Shown: positions 8,295 to 16,033, numbered from the stretch's first letter. The stretch: DNA of 23,385 nucleotides from a virus (IMGVR_UViG_3300046370_000191:1-23385); one strand, 5' to 3'. The notes: generated by a model from the letters alone, not told the origin. Made by a program: numbers and translations.

Positions 8295-8779
8295 CAGCTT
8301 TGCCGCTTGATACGTTCATATTCTGCCTTCACATAATCACGAAGGTCGTTGTTGATTAAATCAATCCAACCAGGCCCATTGGTTTGGTGGCTGCTTCCTT
8401 TGCCGGGCTCTGCCCAGTTCGTTACCTTGCGATTTGGGTCATACCGTTGTTCTTCTTTCTTGCCGGAACCGCCCTGCGCATAGGCGAGCTTTTCTGCGTA
8501 TGGCAGGTTGTTATGGATGCTGTAATAGTTGCCAAGTTTTTCTGTGCCGTAGTTCGCTTTGCGCACTTGCGGCTGGGTGTTTCGGTAATCACCTTTAGGT
8601 AAGCCAGCAAACGGTGCAGCGTTTTGACCAATCGCCCAGCTGTTCCTAAACCGACCAAGGTCAACAGGGCTTGCCTGTTTAAGCATTGAATCGGCTTGCA
8701 AGACGGTTTTGCGCAAGACCTTTTCAACCTGCTCTTGCATGTGATCAGCAATCTGATCGAGCCGTATTTCTTTTGCCAT
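8294..8779 (-). CDS. HK97 gp10-like neck/tail protein
   Basis: About 161 residues from the ATG at 8779 (MAKEIRLDQIADHM), two bases after the preceding stop. A TTG two codons upstream (8785) is a possible but less likely start. Helical N-terminus, then SPVDLGRFRNSWAIG (about residues 38-52), which is the P-V-D-x-G-x-x-R-x-S-W signature of HK97 gp10-like proteins. Later come NLPYAEKLAYAQG and GWIDLINNDLRDYV, also typical. These proteins lie between head closure and tail terminator genes and act at the head-tail junction; the exact role varies between phages. Confidence 0.85.
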   Translation of the reverse strand: MAKEIRLDQIADHMQEQVEKVLRKTVLQADSMLKQASPVDLGRFRNSWAIGQNAAPFAGLPKGDYRNTQPQVRKANYGTEKLGNYYSIHNNLPYAEKLAYAQGGSGKKEEQRYDPNRKVTNWAEPGKGSSHQTNGPGWIDLINNDLRDYVKAEYERIKRQS

Positions 8780-8781
8780 GA

Positions 8782-9138
8782 TCAAGCACGCAAGAACAGC
8801 TCGTAAGTAATCGCGGTGTTTTCTAGCTCTTGCGTTGTGATCTGAATGATTTGATGAACGACGCCGCCAATCAAAACTCGATCATTAGTTTCAGGCGTGC
8901 TTGTCAGATCCTGCGCTGCAACTGTTAATCGCTTGTCACCAGCACGCACAAGTTCGTTGACATCACGTTGATTGACATCTTCTAAAACACCCTTGATATT
9001 GTCGCTGCTACTGCTTGTAGTAATCGTGCCGCTTGACGTGTCATAAGCACTAGCAGTCACAAAGGTGACCGTAACGCTGCCGCCAAACTTGCTGATGGCT
9101 TTGCCTGCAACCTTTTTCAGAGAGTTAGCAAGTCCCAT
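8782..9138 (-). CDS. Head closure / head-tail joining protein
   Basis: A 118-residue protein, ATG overlapping the previous stop (TGATG). It starts MGLANSLKKVAGKAISKFGG, followed by beta strands, a Ser/Thr-rich loop (TITTSSSSDN) and GVLEDVNQRDVNELVRAGDKR. It ends with VLIGGVVHQIIQITTQELENTAITYELFLR. This small beta-barrel layout with a long loop matches SPP1 gp16 / phage H_T_join-type head closure proteins that seal the connector after packaging. The position before the gp10-like gene is the usual one. Confidence 0.75.
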   Translation of the reverse strand: MGLANSLKKVAGKAISKFGGSVTVTFVTASAYDTSSGTITTSSSSDNIKGVLEDVNQRDVNELVRAGDKRLTVAAQDLTSTPETNDRVLIGGVVHQIIQITTQELENTAITYELFLRA

Positions 9139-9392
9139 CAGATTCGATACGCAATGCAGGCACCGTTCTGAAGCTGAATGCTGGTAAACACACCGGTTAG
9201 ATGGAAACCGGACGGCATCGACTCACCTGCAAGCGTGTTGCCGGTGTAATTTTCAGAGACGATTGAAGTAATCGTGCTGTTTTCGTAGAAGTCGATTTGC
9301 TTAAATCGACCTGTATGTGCAACAGAATCAGTGATTACTTCCGCGCCAACGGTGTAATCAACGTCGCCGTAGGATCCAAAACCTTTAGACAT
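9138..9392 (-). CDS. Small structural-type protein, paralogue of the next gene upstream
   Basis: An 84-residue protein of unknown function starting MSKGFGSYGDVDYTVGAE. Its last 65 residues align along their length with the neighbouring 75-residue protein at 9395-9622: both have a D-x-x-A-H-T-G-R-F motif, an S/T-G-N segment, a G-V-x-T-S-I segment and a final AYR(I/L). Predominantly beta, with no cysteine-based or catalytic motif. It sits between the head-tail adaptor and head closure genes, so a virion component such as a neck, fibre or decoration protein is plausible. That is inference. ATG follows the upstream stop by two bases. Confidence 0.75.
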   Translation of the reverse strand: MSKGFGSYGDVDYTVGAEVITDSVAHTGRFKQIDFYENSTITSIVSENYTGNTLAGESMPSGFHLTGVFTSIQLQNGACIAYRI

Positions 9393-9394
9393 GA

Positions 9395-9622
9395 TCAGAG
9401 TCGGTAAGCCATTACAGAGCCGCTGGTCAGCGTAATGCTGGTGATCACACCGCAGATTTCGCAGCTTGCCTTCAATGGTGCTGCAGCCATTGAATTGCCG
9501 GTGATGTCTTCAGTGTCGATCGCAGCGATCACAGAATCCTCAAGGGCAACGATCTTGCCGAAACGACCTGTATGCGCTGCAGTGTCGTCAATGTATTCAG
9601 CACCCGGATACATGTATTGCAT
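9395..9622 (-). CDS. Small structural-type protein, tandem paralogue
   Basis: A 75-residue protein starting MQYMYPGAEYIDD and sharing the D-x-x-A-H-T-G-R-F, T-G-N, G-V-I-T-S-I and AYR(L) landmarks with its downstream neighbour. It has two cysteines close together (SCEIC) that the paralogue lacks. The ATG lies two bases after the adaptor stop (TAA TC ATG), the same spacing as the next junction, which fits a tandem gene duplication. Function unknown; location in the neck block suggests a virion protein. Confidence 0.75.
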   Translation of the reverse strand: MQYMYPGAEYIDDTAAHTGRFGKIVALEDSVIAAIDTEDITGNSMAAAPLKASCEICGVITSITLTSGSVMAYRL

Positions 9623-9624
9623 GA

Positions 9625-10185
9625 TTAACTCCGTTTGATGGAAACGTTACCCGGCCCACTGATTCTAATGCCGTTCAAATAACCCTGAACAATCGGTGGA
9701 ATACGATCCAAACCGACAGCACCAAACTGATTTGGTGTGACATTCAAGCTGCCGATACTGACGTTCTTGTAATCCTCAAGACCGCTTAGGCCGATGCCAT
9801 CCTTGTTGTTGTTTAGATAAACAGCAAGCACCGCTTGTGCTTTTTTGACCCGCTCAGGGATCTCTTCGTCGGTGTAGTAATCAGTGGTAATACGAAACGG
9901 AAAACCAACGCTGTAAGTGTTGATATACGTCCCAGGGCGCCTGACACCAGTTCGCGGCCATTCAAGCGCCTGCGTATCAGTTGCCTTTGCACCTAGAAAC
10001 CGCTCGCGATCAATGCGCTGCGCAGCGGTATAAAGGGCACGATTCTTTTGATCCGTGGTAGCACTTGCCCACGCAGTAACGTCATCATCTTCGATCAAGC
10101 CGTCGATGATATCTTGTGCGTCACTCAGCGTCAGGTAACTGTTGGCGCTTGCGCCGCCCGCTGTTGCGTCGATTGAGATTGCCAT
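9625..10185 (-). CDS. Head-tail adaptor, DnaT-like family
   Basis: A 186-residue protein starting MAISIDATAGGASANSYLTL. The N-terminal G-x-x-x-x-N-S-Y-L-T-x-x-x-A motif, then ALYTAAQRIDRERFLGAK, EWPRTGVRR and PERVKKAQAVLAVYL are the landmarks of the phage family labelled DnaT-like ssDNA-binding protein. Despite that label, it behaves in genomes as the connector adaptor under the portal. A GAAGG Shine-Dalgarno precedes the ATG by three bases. The first 65 bases overlap the small ORF at 10121-10294 in another frame. Role assigned from family and position. Confidence 0.8.
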   Translation of the reverse strand: MAISIDATAGGASANSYLTLSDAQDIIDGLIEDDDVTAWASATTDQKNRALYTAAQRIDRERFLGAKATDTQALEWPRTGVRRPGTYINTYSVGFPFRITTDYYTDEEIPERVKKAQAVLAVYLNNNKDGIGLSGLEDYKNVSIGSLNVTPNQFGAVGLDRIPPIVQGYLNGIRISGPGNVSIKRS

Positions 10186-10294
10186 CGGCCTTCACGGTCC
10201 GTTTTTTAGATTTTGGCGCGTCAACAGAAGAAGAGGCCACCGCATTTGCGGCAGCCTCAATCTCATGTTTTCGCCGGAAAGCGAACAACCCCAT
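10121..10294 (-). CDS. Small basic protein between decoration and adaptor genes
   Basis: A 57-codon ORF whose ATG overlaps the stop of the decoration gene (TGATG). The product begins MGLFAFRRKHEIEAAANAVA and ends in a Lys/Arg-rich stretch (KSKKRTVK, RRNSGRRKRQQ) before LPDAE. It fills the 108-base gap between decoration and adaptor genes and then overlaps the adaptor start by 65 bases. A short hydrophobic start, helical Ala/Glu middle and basic tail resemble small ORFs placed here in other phages, as I recall. No function is known. Gap filling and coupling are the main support. Confidence 0.65.
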   Translation of the reverse strand: MGLFAFRRKHEIEAAANAVASSSVDAPKSKKRTVKADGNLNRRNSGRRKRQQLPDAE

Positions 10295-10656
10295 CAGGAA
10301 GCTGCACTCTTGATGACAACAAAGTTCAGCACAAGGGCTTCACCTGCAGTCGAACCGACGTTGGAAAGGGTCACATCGAAAGACCCAGCAGCAACGGCGC
10401 TCACACTTGCGATGTAAGTACCGGTGCTTGCACCAGATTGCACGCAGACAGACACCACATCGGTGGCGGCCACTTCGCTGTTAGTAACGGTGAAGGAAAC
10501 TTCAGCCGCACCAGCAAGGGAAGCGTCGTCAGTGGTGATCTGACCGCAGGGCTGGTTCAGGGTTACGCCAGTGGACTTATCGGTCAACTGGGTAACAGCG
10601 CCGCCTTTGACATAGCCAATGGCTTTGCCGGCGGTTACTTCAAAGAGGGATGCCAT
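10294..10656 (-). CDS. Probable capsid decoration protein
   Basis: A 120-residue, Ala/Gly/Ser/Thr-rich beta protein starting MASLFEVTAGKAIGYVKGG. It contains KSTGVTLNQPCGQITTDDASL, AEVSFTVTNSEVAATDVVSV and FDVTLSNVGSTAGEALVLNF, a pattern widely seen in small proteins encoded beside phage major capsid genes. The ATG has a strong GAGGT Shine-Dalgarno, suggesting high expression. It lies directly downstream of the major capsid gene (11-base gap). The decoration or cement role is inferred from position, size and composition. Confidence 0.7.
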   Translation of the reverse strand: MASLFEVTAGKAIGYVKGGAVTQLTDKSTGVTLNQPCGQITTDDASLAGAAEVSFTVTNSEVAATDVVSVCVQSGASTGTYIASVSAVAAGSFDVTLSNVGSTAGEALVLNFVVIKSAAS

Positions 10657-10667
10657 GGTTAATTACC

Positions 10668-11693
10668 TCAGTCTTGGTTGGAAACGTTGGTAATACGCAC
10701 GATCCCGACGTTCTTGGTCTCAAAGACTTTCGTCCAGTTAGACGCAGTTTCGAGAACAGTGCGGGTCGGGTTCACGGTTGCAGAACCGTACTTAGCACCA
10801 ACGGGGTGGTACACATAATGAGCGTCAAGGCTCATTGCATCGGATTTGGCAAGGATGTCCCGGTCTTGCTCGATGTCGAGGCCGGTTTGCTCGCCAGATG
10901 CAACAGCGCCAGGAGTGAATGCATAAGTTGCATACTCGGTTGAAGAACCAGAGCCTGCAGTCTGCACATCGTCGCTAACAATCACGCGCATTCCCATGTA
11001 AACGGGAACGGAAGGATTGCCGAACTGGCCGCTCACATCACCACCTGACTGGGTGGTAGAAGTGCCGCGTGCATCTTCAGTGCTGACGTACTGAATTGCG
11101 TTGCGCTCAACGAGGTCGTAGTAAACCTTGCTGTGCATACAAAGCACAGAAAGCTTCTCGCCTTGGTCGCCCAGAATTGACCGAGCTTTTGCAATCTGAC
11201 GCGCAGAAAGTGCGGTCGGAGTGTCACCAGACTCAGAGTCAATGCACAGATCAAAGAATGCGCTGCTGCTGGTGTTGGCGTTCAGGGAACCGAACACACC
11301 GCTAAGGGTGGAAATCAGATCCTTTTGACGCTGGTGCGCAATGTAGCCAGCAAGTTTTTGACCAATAGCGGCCATAGGGTCCGAACCAGCCGCGAGGCTT
11401 GCGAGATCACGCGATTCGAACGCACGTCCCCTGTGGAGGATGACGGCAGTTTGCTGGTTGGTTGTGATTTTGCCGGGAGTCAGTGAAGAGCTATCGGTCA
11501 GCACTTCAAAGTCGCCAGCCAGGTTTGCTGCGAAAGCAGGAACCTTGACGAAATCACCGCCCTCGGTGGCATTCAGTTCCGCCATCGGAGACACAACACC
11601 GGACTGCAGGAATGCATCCCGACGGGTGGTCTCTTCAATGATGTACGGGGTAAATACCTCGGGTACGATGATATCGCTACGCAGGGTAGCCAT
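10668..11693 (-). CDS. Major capsid protein (HK97-fold coat)
   Basis: A 341-residue protein starting MATLRSDIIVPEVFTPYI. The N-terminal arm followed by ETTRRDAFLQSGVVSP, GGDFVKVPAFAANL, HRGRAFESRDLASLAAGSDP and AGYIAHQRQKDLISTL is typical of the coat family found with DUF4055 portals. Later, VPVYMGMRVIVSDDVQ and the C-terminal P-domain-like strands fit an HK97 fold. The scaffold gene lies just upstream and a decoration candidate just downstream, as expected. There is no protease gene nearby and no obvious N-terminal delta domain, so the separate scaffold probably guides assembly. A hairpin and T-run in the leader (11705-11747) may influence expression. Confidence 0.9.
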   Translation of the reverse strand: MATLRSDIIVPEVFTPYIIEETTRRDAFLQSGVVSPMAELNATEGGDFVKVPAFAANLAGDFEVLTDSSSLTPGKITTNQQTAVILHRGRAFESRDLASLAAGSDPMAAIGQKLAGYIAHQRQKDLISTLSGVFGSLNANTSSSAFFDLCIDSESGDTPTALSARQIAKARSILGDQGEKLSVLCMHSKVYYDLVERNAIQYVSTEDARGTSTTQSGGDVSGQFGNPSVPVYMGMRVIVSDDVQTAGSGSSTEYATYAFTPGAVASGEQTGLDIEQDRDILAKSDAMSLDAHYVYHPVGAKYGSATVNPTRTVLETASNWTKVFETKNVGIVRITNVSNQD

Positions 11694-11704
11694 AACAAAT
11701 TACC

Positions 11705-11747
11705 AAAAAAAGGTTTACTGAGTCGGGCACAGCCCTTGTTGGCTCAG
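11705..11747 (-). other. Leader hairpin before the major capsid gene
   Basis: In the 77-base gap between scaffold and capsid genes, the minus strand carries CTGAG (11747-11743), GGGC (11735-11732), GCCC (11728-11725) and CTCAG (11722-11718), able to form a two-part stem with an asymmetric internal loop. Seven T residues (11711-11705) follow six bases later. The stem is too far from the T-run for an ideal terminator. It could be a weak attenuator or an mRNA-stabilising or processing hairpin. No Shine-Dalgarno is obvious before the capsid ATG. Confidence 0.4.
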
Positions 11748-11770
11748 CACAGCCTCGCCGTGATTAGATA

Positions 11771-12445
11771 CTAACGACCAGCTGCAAGTTTGAGCCTTTC
11801 GTACAAATCACGATCAGTGCGAGCCAAACGCATCTGTTCGGTGATGTTGTAATGTTCTGGGCTGAACGGATTCTTCGTTCCTGCAGGAATGTCGCCGTTG
11901 CCGCGACTTGTCGGTGCGCCAGAACCTTGTGGTTTAGGTGCTTTCTGCATCCAGTCAGGCACATTTTGTTTCGCCCAGTCAGATACAGGTGTGCGCTGAT
12001 AACCGTCAACCACTACAACGGTGCCATCAGATTCGCGCTCGATCTGATTGCGATCTAGCTTCGTGTTCAGCACTAGCTCAGGATCATGCACAACATCAGC
12101 CAATGCACTAACAGCAGGGCTGATTAACTCAAGTTCACGAATACGGGCCTCAAGTTCTGCAATCCGCTTGTCTTTTTCAGACGTTGCTTCGCGGAACTGT
12201 TGTTCAAGTGCTTGGCGGGCTTCGTCATACTTGCCCTTTGACTCAAGCTTCGATTGTTCGACGCTGCGCTTGAACTCGATCAGCTCGTTGACATCGACGC
12301 CATCAGGAACAGCTTTTGACTGTTGCTTGGCTTTCTTGTACTCATCTAGAAGCTCGGCATTTTTGCGCCGCATTGCTTCTAGTTCGTTTTGCAGATTAGA
12401 CAGTTCTGCATTTTGCTCCACAGGAGCAGTTTGCTCTTCAGACAT
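11771..12445 (-). CDS. Capsid scaffolding protein
   Basis: A 224-residue protein starting MSEEQTAPVEQNAELSNLQ. Residues about 10-115 are a charged coiled coil (LQNELEAMRRKNAELLDEYK, then EKDKRIAELEARIRELE), the hallmark of scaffolding proteins. A Pro/Gly-rich linker (APKPQGSGAPTSRGNGDIP) and a C-terminal FSPEHYNITEQMRLARTD(R)DLYERLK segment follow. That last segment is the usual coat-interacting end in this scaffold type. The gene directly precedes the major capsid gene. Such proteins direct procapsid assembly and leave before DNA fills the head. Confidence 0.9.
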   Translation of the reverse strand: MSEEQTAPVEQNAELSNLQNELEAMRRKNAELLDEYKKAKQQSKAVPDGVDVNELIEFKRSVEQSKLESKGKYDEARQALEQQFREATSEKDKRIAELEARIRELELISPAVSALADVVHDPELVLNTKLDRNQIERESDGTVVVVDGYQRTPVSDWAKQNVPDWMQKAPKPQGSGAPTSRGNGDIPAGTKNPFSPEHYNITEQMRLARTDRDLYERLKLAAGR

Positions 12446-12487
12446 TTAACCCACAGGGCTAATTTGCAGGCTTAGTTTACACCTTTT

Positions 12488-12763
12488 CTACCATTTGGTT
12501 TTATTTGACCAGTAGGCTGCAGACATTTTGCCCTTGGCAATGTTTTGCGCATGTCGCGCCTTAAATGATGCGCGGCGTTCTTTGGCCGCTTTACTTTCAC
12601 CACTACGACGCGGTGAACCTGAAACGCCTTGTTGACCAAAGCGAATCAGTTTCACCTTGTCGCCTTCTTTCGCAAGTACCGCGTGCGATTTCTTCGGATG
12701 ACCTGGCGTCCGCTTCGGTTTGTTGTAACCGCTGAATTCTTCGCCGCGATACTTGATGCTCAT
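12488..12763 (-). CDS. DUF6321-type small basic protein
   Basis: A 91-residue basic protein starting MSIKYRGEEFSGYNKPKRTP. It contains GHPKKSHAVLAKEGDKVKLI, RFGQQGVSGSP and a C-terminal FKARHAQNIAKGKMSAAYW segment ending NKTKW. This is the consensus I associate with DUF6321, a family of unknown function found in many marine phages and some cyanobacteria. Its ATG overlaps the previous stop (ATGA). High Lys/Arg content and location within the head genes suggest a DNA- or head-associated role, but that is inference only. Confidence 0.75.
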   Translation of the reverse strand: MSIKYRGEEFSGYNKPKRTPGHPKKSHAVLAKEGDKVKLIRFGQQGVSGSPRRSGESKAAKERRASFKARHAQNIAKGKMSAAYWSNKTKW

Positions 12764-12984
12764 TTACGCTTCGGCGCGGAACGCAACTGTGAACGACGTT
12801 TCAACACAGGGTTGCCCGTGCTTTCCGACTTGATGCGGATCACCGGGTCTTCCTTGCTGCCGACTCGGGTGACAGTGCCACCGCTCGGTCCTTTAACAGA
12901 TGCCCGTGTACCTGCAGAACCAGTTACGACACCGAAGGTCCGCTTGCCTTGATACATCCAACTAACGCGCTGTCCTTTTTTCAT
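12760..12984 (-). CDS. Tudor-like (Hva1_TUDOR / DUF2945-like) small basic protein
   Basis: A 74-residue protein starting MKKGQRVSWMYQGKRTFGVV. The pattern K-G-x-x-V-S-W-x-Y-x-G, a central T-V-T-R-x-G-S-K-E-D-P-V and G-N-P-V-L-K-R-R-S-Q-L matches the small Hva1_TUDOR (DUF2945) beta domain, usually of about 60-70 residues. The C-terminus is Arg/Lys-rich. The start overlaps the stop of the 23-residue ORF upstream (ATGA), and its own stop overlaps the next gene (ATGA). It may bind nucleic acid or protein; function in phages is unknown. Confidence 0.65.
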   Translation of the reverse strand: MKKGQRVSWMYQGKRTFGVVTGSAGTRASVKGPSGGTVTRVGSKEDPVIRIKSESTGNPVLKRRSQLRSAPKRK

Positions 12985-13052
12985 TTTTTCTTGCTGCCTT
13001 TTTTCTTGACCGGTTTGGCGGGCTTTTTAGGGCCTTTCATGTAGCCAGGCAT
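12981..13052 (-). CDS. 23-residue lysine-rich mini-protein
   Basis: An ORF of 23 codons, MPGYMKGPKKPAKPV followed by KKKGSKKK. It starts 18 bases after the minor head gene stop and ends in an ATGA overlap with the Tudor-like gene. Nearly half the residues are lysine, with no acidic residue. It exactly fills an otherwise empty 86-base gap in a genome where most genes touch. It could be a real basic peptide, or a leader that couples translation of the next gene. Too short for a family call. Confidence 0.5.
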   Translation of the reverse strand: MPGYMKGPKKPAKPVKKKGSKKK

Positions 13053-13070
13053 GACAATGAAGACGCTGCT

Positions 13071-14321
13071 TCAATTTATCCGGCCGTAACGTTTCCGCAG
13101 GTCGGCCAGTGTTAATTCACTACCGTCATCGCGTACAAGCTTTGCGATTGCATCACGCGGGCCATACTTGCGGGAAAGCCTTTTGAAGTATGGAACTCGT
13201 GATTCTCCTAATGCTTCTACTTGTCGTGATTTGCCTTGCTTAGAAAGCCATTCGCCATAACTCTGATTTGCAGGCACCATGCCACCCTGCGCAGCACGAC
13301 GGCCAACTGGTAGCGGTGTTTCGCCTTCCTCTTGTTCAATCACCGGAACAGTCGTGGACCTGCAGTTGAAATGCTGCGGTGGTTTTGGTCCCTTGCCGTA
13401 TTCAAACTCGCGGCCATCTAATGCACGACAGATTGCAGAGGTGCGCGTATCAAGCGTTGCGACGTAGCGATATCGCTTGGTGATGTCTTGGTTTGCCTCG
13501 TAGACCTGTTGCGATGCAGCGTTCGCGACTTGATTCACGCTGGTGCGCACAAGGGTCAGCACTTGGCTGTTCGTCACCCTCGTTAGTTCGCCGCCTGCTT
13601 TCTGCAGTTGCTTGACTGACAAGCCAGCTGCACGCACTTGACCGCGCGACAACGGACCAATATCACCAAAATCCAGCCGACCTTTGATGCGGTTTGCGAT
13701 TTCCTGTGTTGGCTCACCAGTTAGCAAACCTTGCCGCACAACCTGCGCAAAACGTTCAGCCTGCTTCTCTGCAATGCCGCGAAATGCTTTGTTGACGACT
13801 TGACCGCTTGGCAACGTGATCGCCGTGCCTTGCGTTGCAGTAAGGCTGAACCTCTGCGGTGATCCTTCAACAGCAGCGAACAAGTCATCGCTAAGCGTCA
13901 CAACTCCGATCTGCGTCGGGTCAGTCATCACGACCGATTGTGCAAACTGCGGTGAAATCTCAACCGTGTTGACAGCAGTGCGCGAACCAGCCGGCAAAGC
14001 TTGTTCCAGCTGACCTTGTACAAATTCAGACTGCAGTTCAGCCAAACCCTGCAACTCTGACGCAGTGAGCAACGAACTGTCGCCCGCCCAGGTGTCGAGT
14101 GATTCCTTAAGTTGTGCCAATATCGACCGCAACCGTGCGGCCTTTGCTGGCGCAGTAATTGGCTGTAATTCACCTTCAGTAACGTTCGGAATCAGCCTCT
14201 GCAGTTGATCTACAGAGTCCAAAATAATACGGTTGTAATTTTCGATGATCTGCCGTGCAACACTGTTGCTGTAACGATTCAGATCAATCGCATTTCTGAA
14301 CAAAACTGAGGGTGTGCTCAT
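13071..14321 (-). CDS. Minor head protein (Mu gpF / SPP1 gp7-like)
   Basis: A 416-residue protein starting MSTPSVLFRNAIDLNRYSN, ATG overlapping the upstream TAA (TAATG). The diagnostic region is the second half: LTLVRTSVNQVANAASQQVY, RYRYVATLDTRTSAICRALD and PPQHFNCRSTTVPV. This is the Phage_Mu_F head-morphogenesis domain, with its conserved T-x-x-C...H-x-x-C-R-x-x pattern that can hold a metal ion. The N-terminal half is helical. In SPP1 the homologue is a minor capsid protein bound to the portal and involved in DNA ejection. It follows the portal and one small gene, the usual order. Confidence 0.9.
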   Translation of the reverse strand: MSTPSVLFRNAIDLNRYSNSVARQIIENYNRIILDSVDQLQRLIPNVTEGELQPITAPAKAARLRSILAQLKESLDTWAGDSSLLTASELQGLAELQSEFVQGQLEQALPAGSRTAVNTVEISPQFAQSVVMTDPTQIGVVTLSDDLFAAVEGSPQRFSLTATQGTAITLPSGQVVNKAFRGIAEKQAERFAQVVRQGLLTGEPTQEIANRIKGRLDFGDIGPLSRGQVRAAGLSVKQLQKAGGELTRVTNSQVLTLVRTSVNQVANAASQQVYEANQDITKRYRYVATLDTRTSAICRALDGREFEYGKGPKPPQHFNCRSTTVPVIEQEEGETPLPVGRRAAQGGMVPANQSYGEWLSKQGKSRQVEALGESRVPYFKRLSRKYGPRDAIAKLVRDDGSELTLADLRKRYGRIN

Positions 14322-14584
14322 TACTCATGCATCCCCACTTCTTCAGGGTCATAAGGGCATTGCAGGCAAACCTCAGCGCCGCCTTCAATCGCGGTTTTCA
14401 TGACCTCGGCAAAACCTTTGATAGTTTCCTCGCCTTCGTCAATGATTCGCACTTCGTCCACTTGTTCTGCGCCATGCTCTGAAAACCAAGTCATCCGCAC
14501 AATGGCAAACAACGGGTGCGGCAATTCGCGCTGAACGTAGTGGATCTGATATTTCTCTGATTTATTTGGCGTGTCCGATTCCAT
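14321..14584 (-). CDS. Unknown small acidic protein between portal and minor head genes
   Basis: About 87 residues from the ATG at 14584 (MESDTPNKSEKYQIHYVQ), preceded by GGCGGA at good Shine-Dalgarno spacing; a TTG two codons upstream is less likely. It contains LPHPLFAIVRMTWFSEHGAE, an acidic middle (DEVRIIDEGEE) and a C-terminal helix ending VCLQCPYDPEEVGMHE, where two cysteines form C-x2-C. The stop overlaps the minor head gene start. I do not recognise a family. The location suggests a head-related accessory role, but nothing in the sequence proves it. Confidence 0.75.
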   Translation of the reverse strand: MESDTPNKSEKYQIHYVQRELPHPLFAIVRMTWFSEHGAEQVDEVRIIDEGEETIKGFAEVMKTAIEGGAEVCLQCPYDPEEVGMHE

Positions 14585-14615
14585 GATCAATCCGCCACTA
14601 ATCCATCATGCCCGA

Positions 14616-16004
14616 TCATTCAATGATCGTGTCTTCGGGTGCAGCATCAAGCAAGCCGCCAGCCTGTGTGGCTTCAAGTTCACCTTCAATGTCAAAGTCA
14701 TCGCCCAGCACTTCGTTGTCGCTGAGTTGTGACAGCAAGGTTTCTTGCGTGATCGTGCCAGCGGTGTAAAGCTGCAGCAGTGCTTGAATCTCTTGCGGTT
14801 CGAGGCGTGTGCCAAGAAAATCGCGGTTGACGTAGCAGCTGCCGGGTTGGCGATCGTTCAAATACTGCGCATGAAACTGCAGGCAGTTGTCGATCATGTC
14901 CTGCATGTTTTGCGCGATGACCATCATGGTGCTGTCACCTTGACTGCGATCAAGACGCTTAGCTTCTGCGGTCTCGGCACTCAGCTTTTGACCAAGCACA
15001 GCAGACAGACCCAGTTCGTTGATCTGCTTTTCGATTTGATCAAGTCGTTGGAACTGCGATGCAAATGCATCTGATGGCGGGGCAATATATTGTGCGTCAC
15101 CTTCGGCAGGGAAGCTAATCGCCTCACCAGGACCAGCACTAACTTCCTCTGCGCTAGACGGAAAGCCCTTGAAAATCAAGAATGGCACCGCACTGATGTG
15201 CAGCTGATTGTCGAGATCGCTTTGCACCTGATATGCCTTCAGGTTCAGCATCGCGATATCTTCCAGCGGCGGCCGCGATTCCATGTAATTTACGCGGTTG
15301 GCGTATGCAACGCTGAACGGGATATCTTGCAGGCTTGTCGTACCTTCATCGACGATTTCCATCTTGCCTTTCTTCTCGTCTTTCTGAAACAGCTTGAACT
15401 CACCAGGCGTCAACACACGCACCTGTTGCACTTGCTTTTCGCCGTACTCACCGTCAGGCAGCGTCACTGTTTCAGACAACCGCAGCTGGGTTAGTTTCTG
15501 CTGCCCGTCGATAATTTCATGTCTGAAGCCTAAAATTTGGCGCGGCGTATAAGTTACCCAGTAAGGCCTGCCGTTGCCATCAGTAGGTGCATCAACAAGA
15601 ACGCCGATGTGCCCGTAACGAATCAGCTTGCGTGCTGTTTCATAGGTCCAAACGTTGAGGTCATCTTGCAGGTCAACGTTGAACAGCTGTTCACGGATCT
15701 GATCTGACGTGTCGTTAAGCCGCACCGGCTTACGGGTCAACATGCCCGCCAGCATTTTTTCGAGGCGCTGCAGGTAAGGGGGAACGACTGACCTGCTCAA
15801 ACGATGGTCATAGCTGATATCTTGCTCTCGTTCTTCCTGTGGCAAGTACCGGCGATGACGACGCCGCACTTCGTAAGTGCCACCGATTAAGTCTTCGATT
15901 AGACCCCAATGCGGTTCTTGGTTGTGCCAAGCGGCATTAGGGTCTGAGACCTGCGAAACTTTGCTGAATCGCTGGCGATCGTAATGAGAAAAACCAGAAT
16001 ACAC
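14616..16004 (-). CDS. Portal protein (DUF4055-type)
   Basis: A 462-residue protein with a GTG start at 16004. N-terminal landmarks are HWGLIEDLIGGTYEVRRRHR and YLPQEEREQD, then YDHRLSRSVVPPYLQRLEKM. Wing and stem landmarks include KLIRYGHIGVLVDAP and ISAVPFLIFKGFPSS. The C-terminal region has IEKQINELGLSAVLGQK and SAETAEAKRLDRSQGDSTMM. This is the layout of DUF4055 portals, which form the dodecameric DNA channel at one capsid vertex. Position after the terminase and before the minor head gene fits. Its acidic C-terminus (DFDIEGELE) may contact packaging or head partners. Confidence 0.92.
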   Translation of the reverse strand: MYSGFSHYDRQRFSKVSQVSDPNAAWHNQEPHWGLIEDLIGGTYEVRRRHRRYLPQEEREQDISYDHRLSRSVVPPYLQRLEKMLAGMLTRKPVRLNDTSDQIREQLFNVDLQDDLNVWTYETARKLIRYGHIGVLVDAPTDGNGRPYWVTYTPRQILGFRHEIIDGQQKLTQLRLSETVTLPDGEYGEKQVQQVRVLTPGEFKLFQKDEKKGKMEIVDEGTTSLQDIPFSVAYANRVNYMESRPPLEDIAMLNLKAYQVQSDLDNQLHISAVPFLIFKGFPSSAEEVSAGPGEAISFPAEGDAQYIAPPSDAFASQFQRLDQIEKQINELGLSAVLGQKLSAETAEAKRLDRSQGDSTMMVIAQNMQDMIDNCLQFHAQYLNDRQPGSCYVNRDFLGTRLEPQEIQALLQLYTAGTITQETLLSQLSDNEVLGDDFDIEGELEATQAGGLLDAAPEDTIIE

Positions 16005-16033
16005 AGCTAATCTCGCAGGCCAATGCTGATAGT

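Noticed and set aside
9138-9397. Repeated TGATCATG-like sequence at gene junctions (8779-8784, 9390-9397, 14584 region)
   Set aside because: Explained by the common stop-NN-ATG coupling; too short and variable to be a separate regulatory element.
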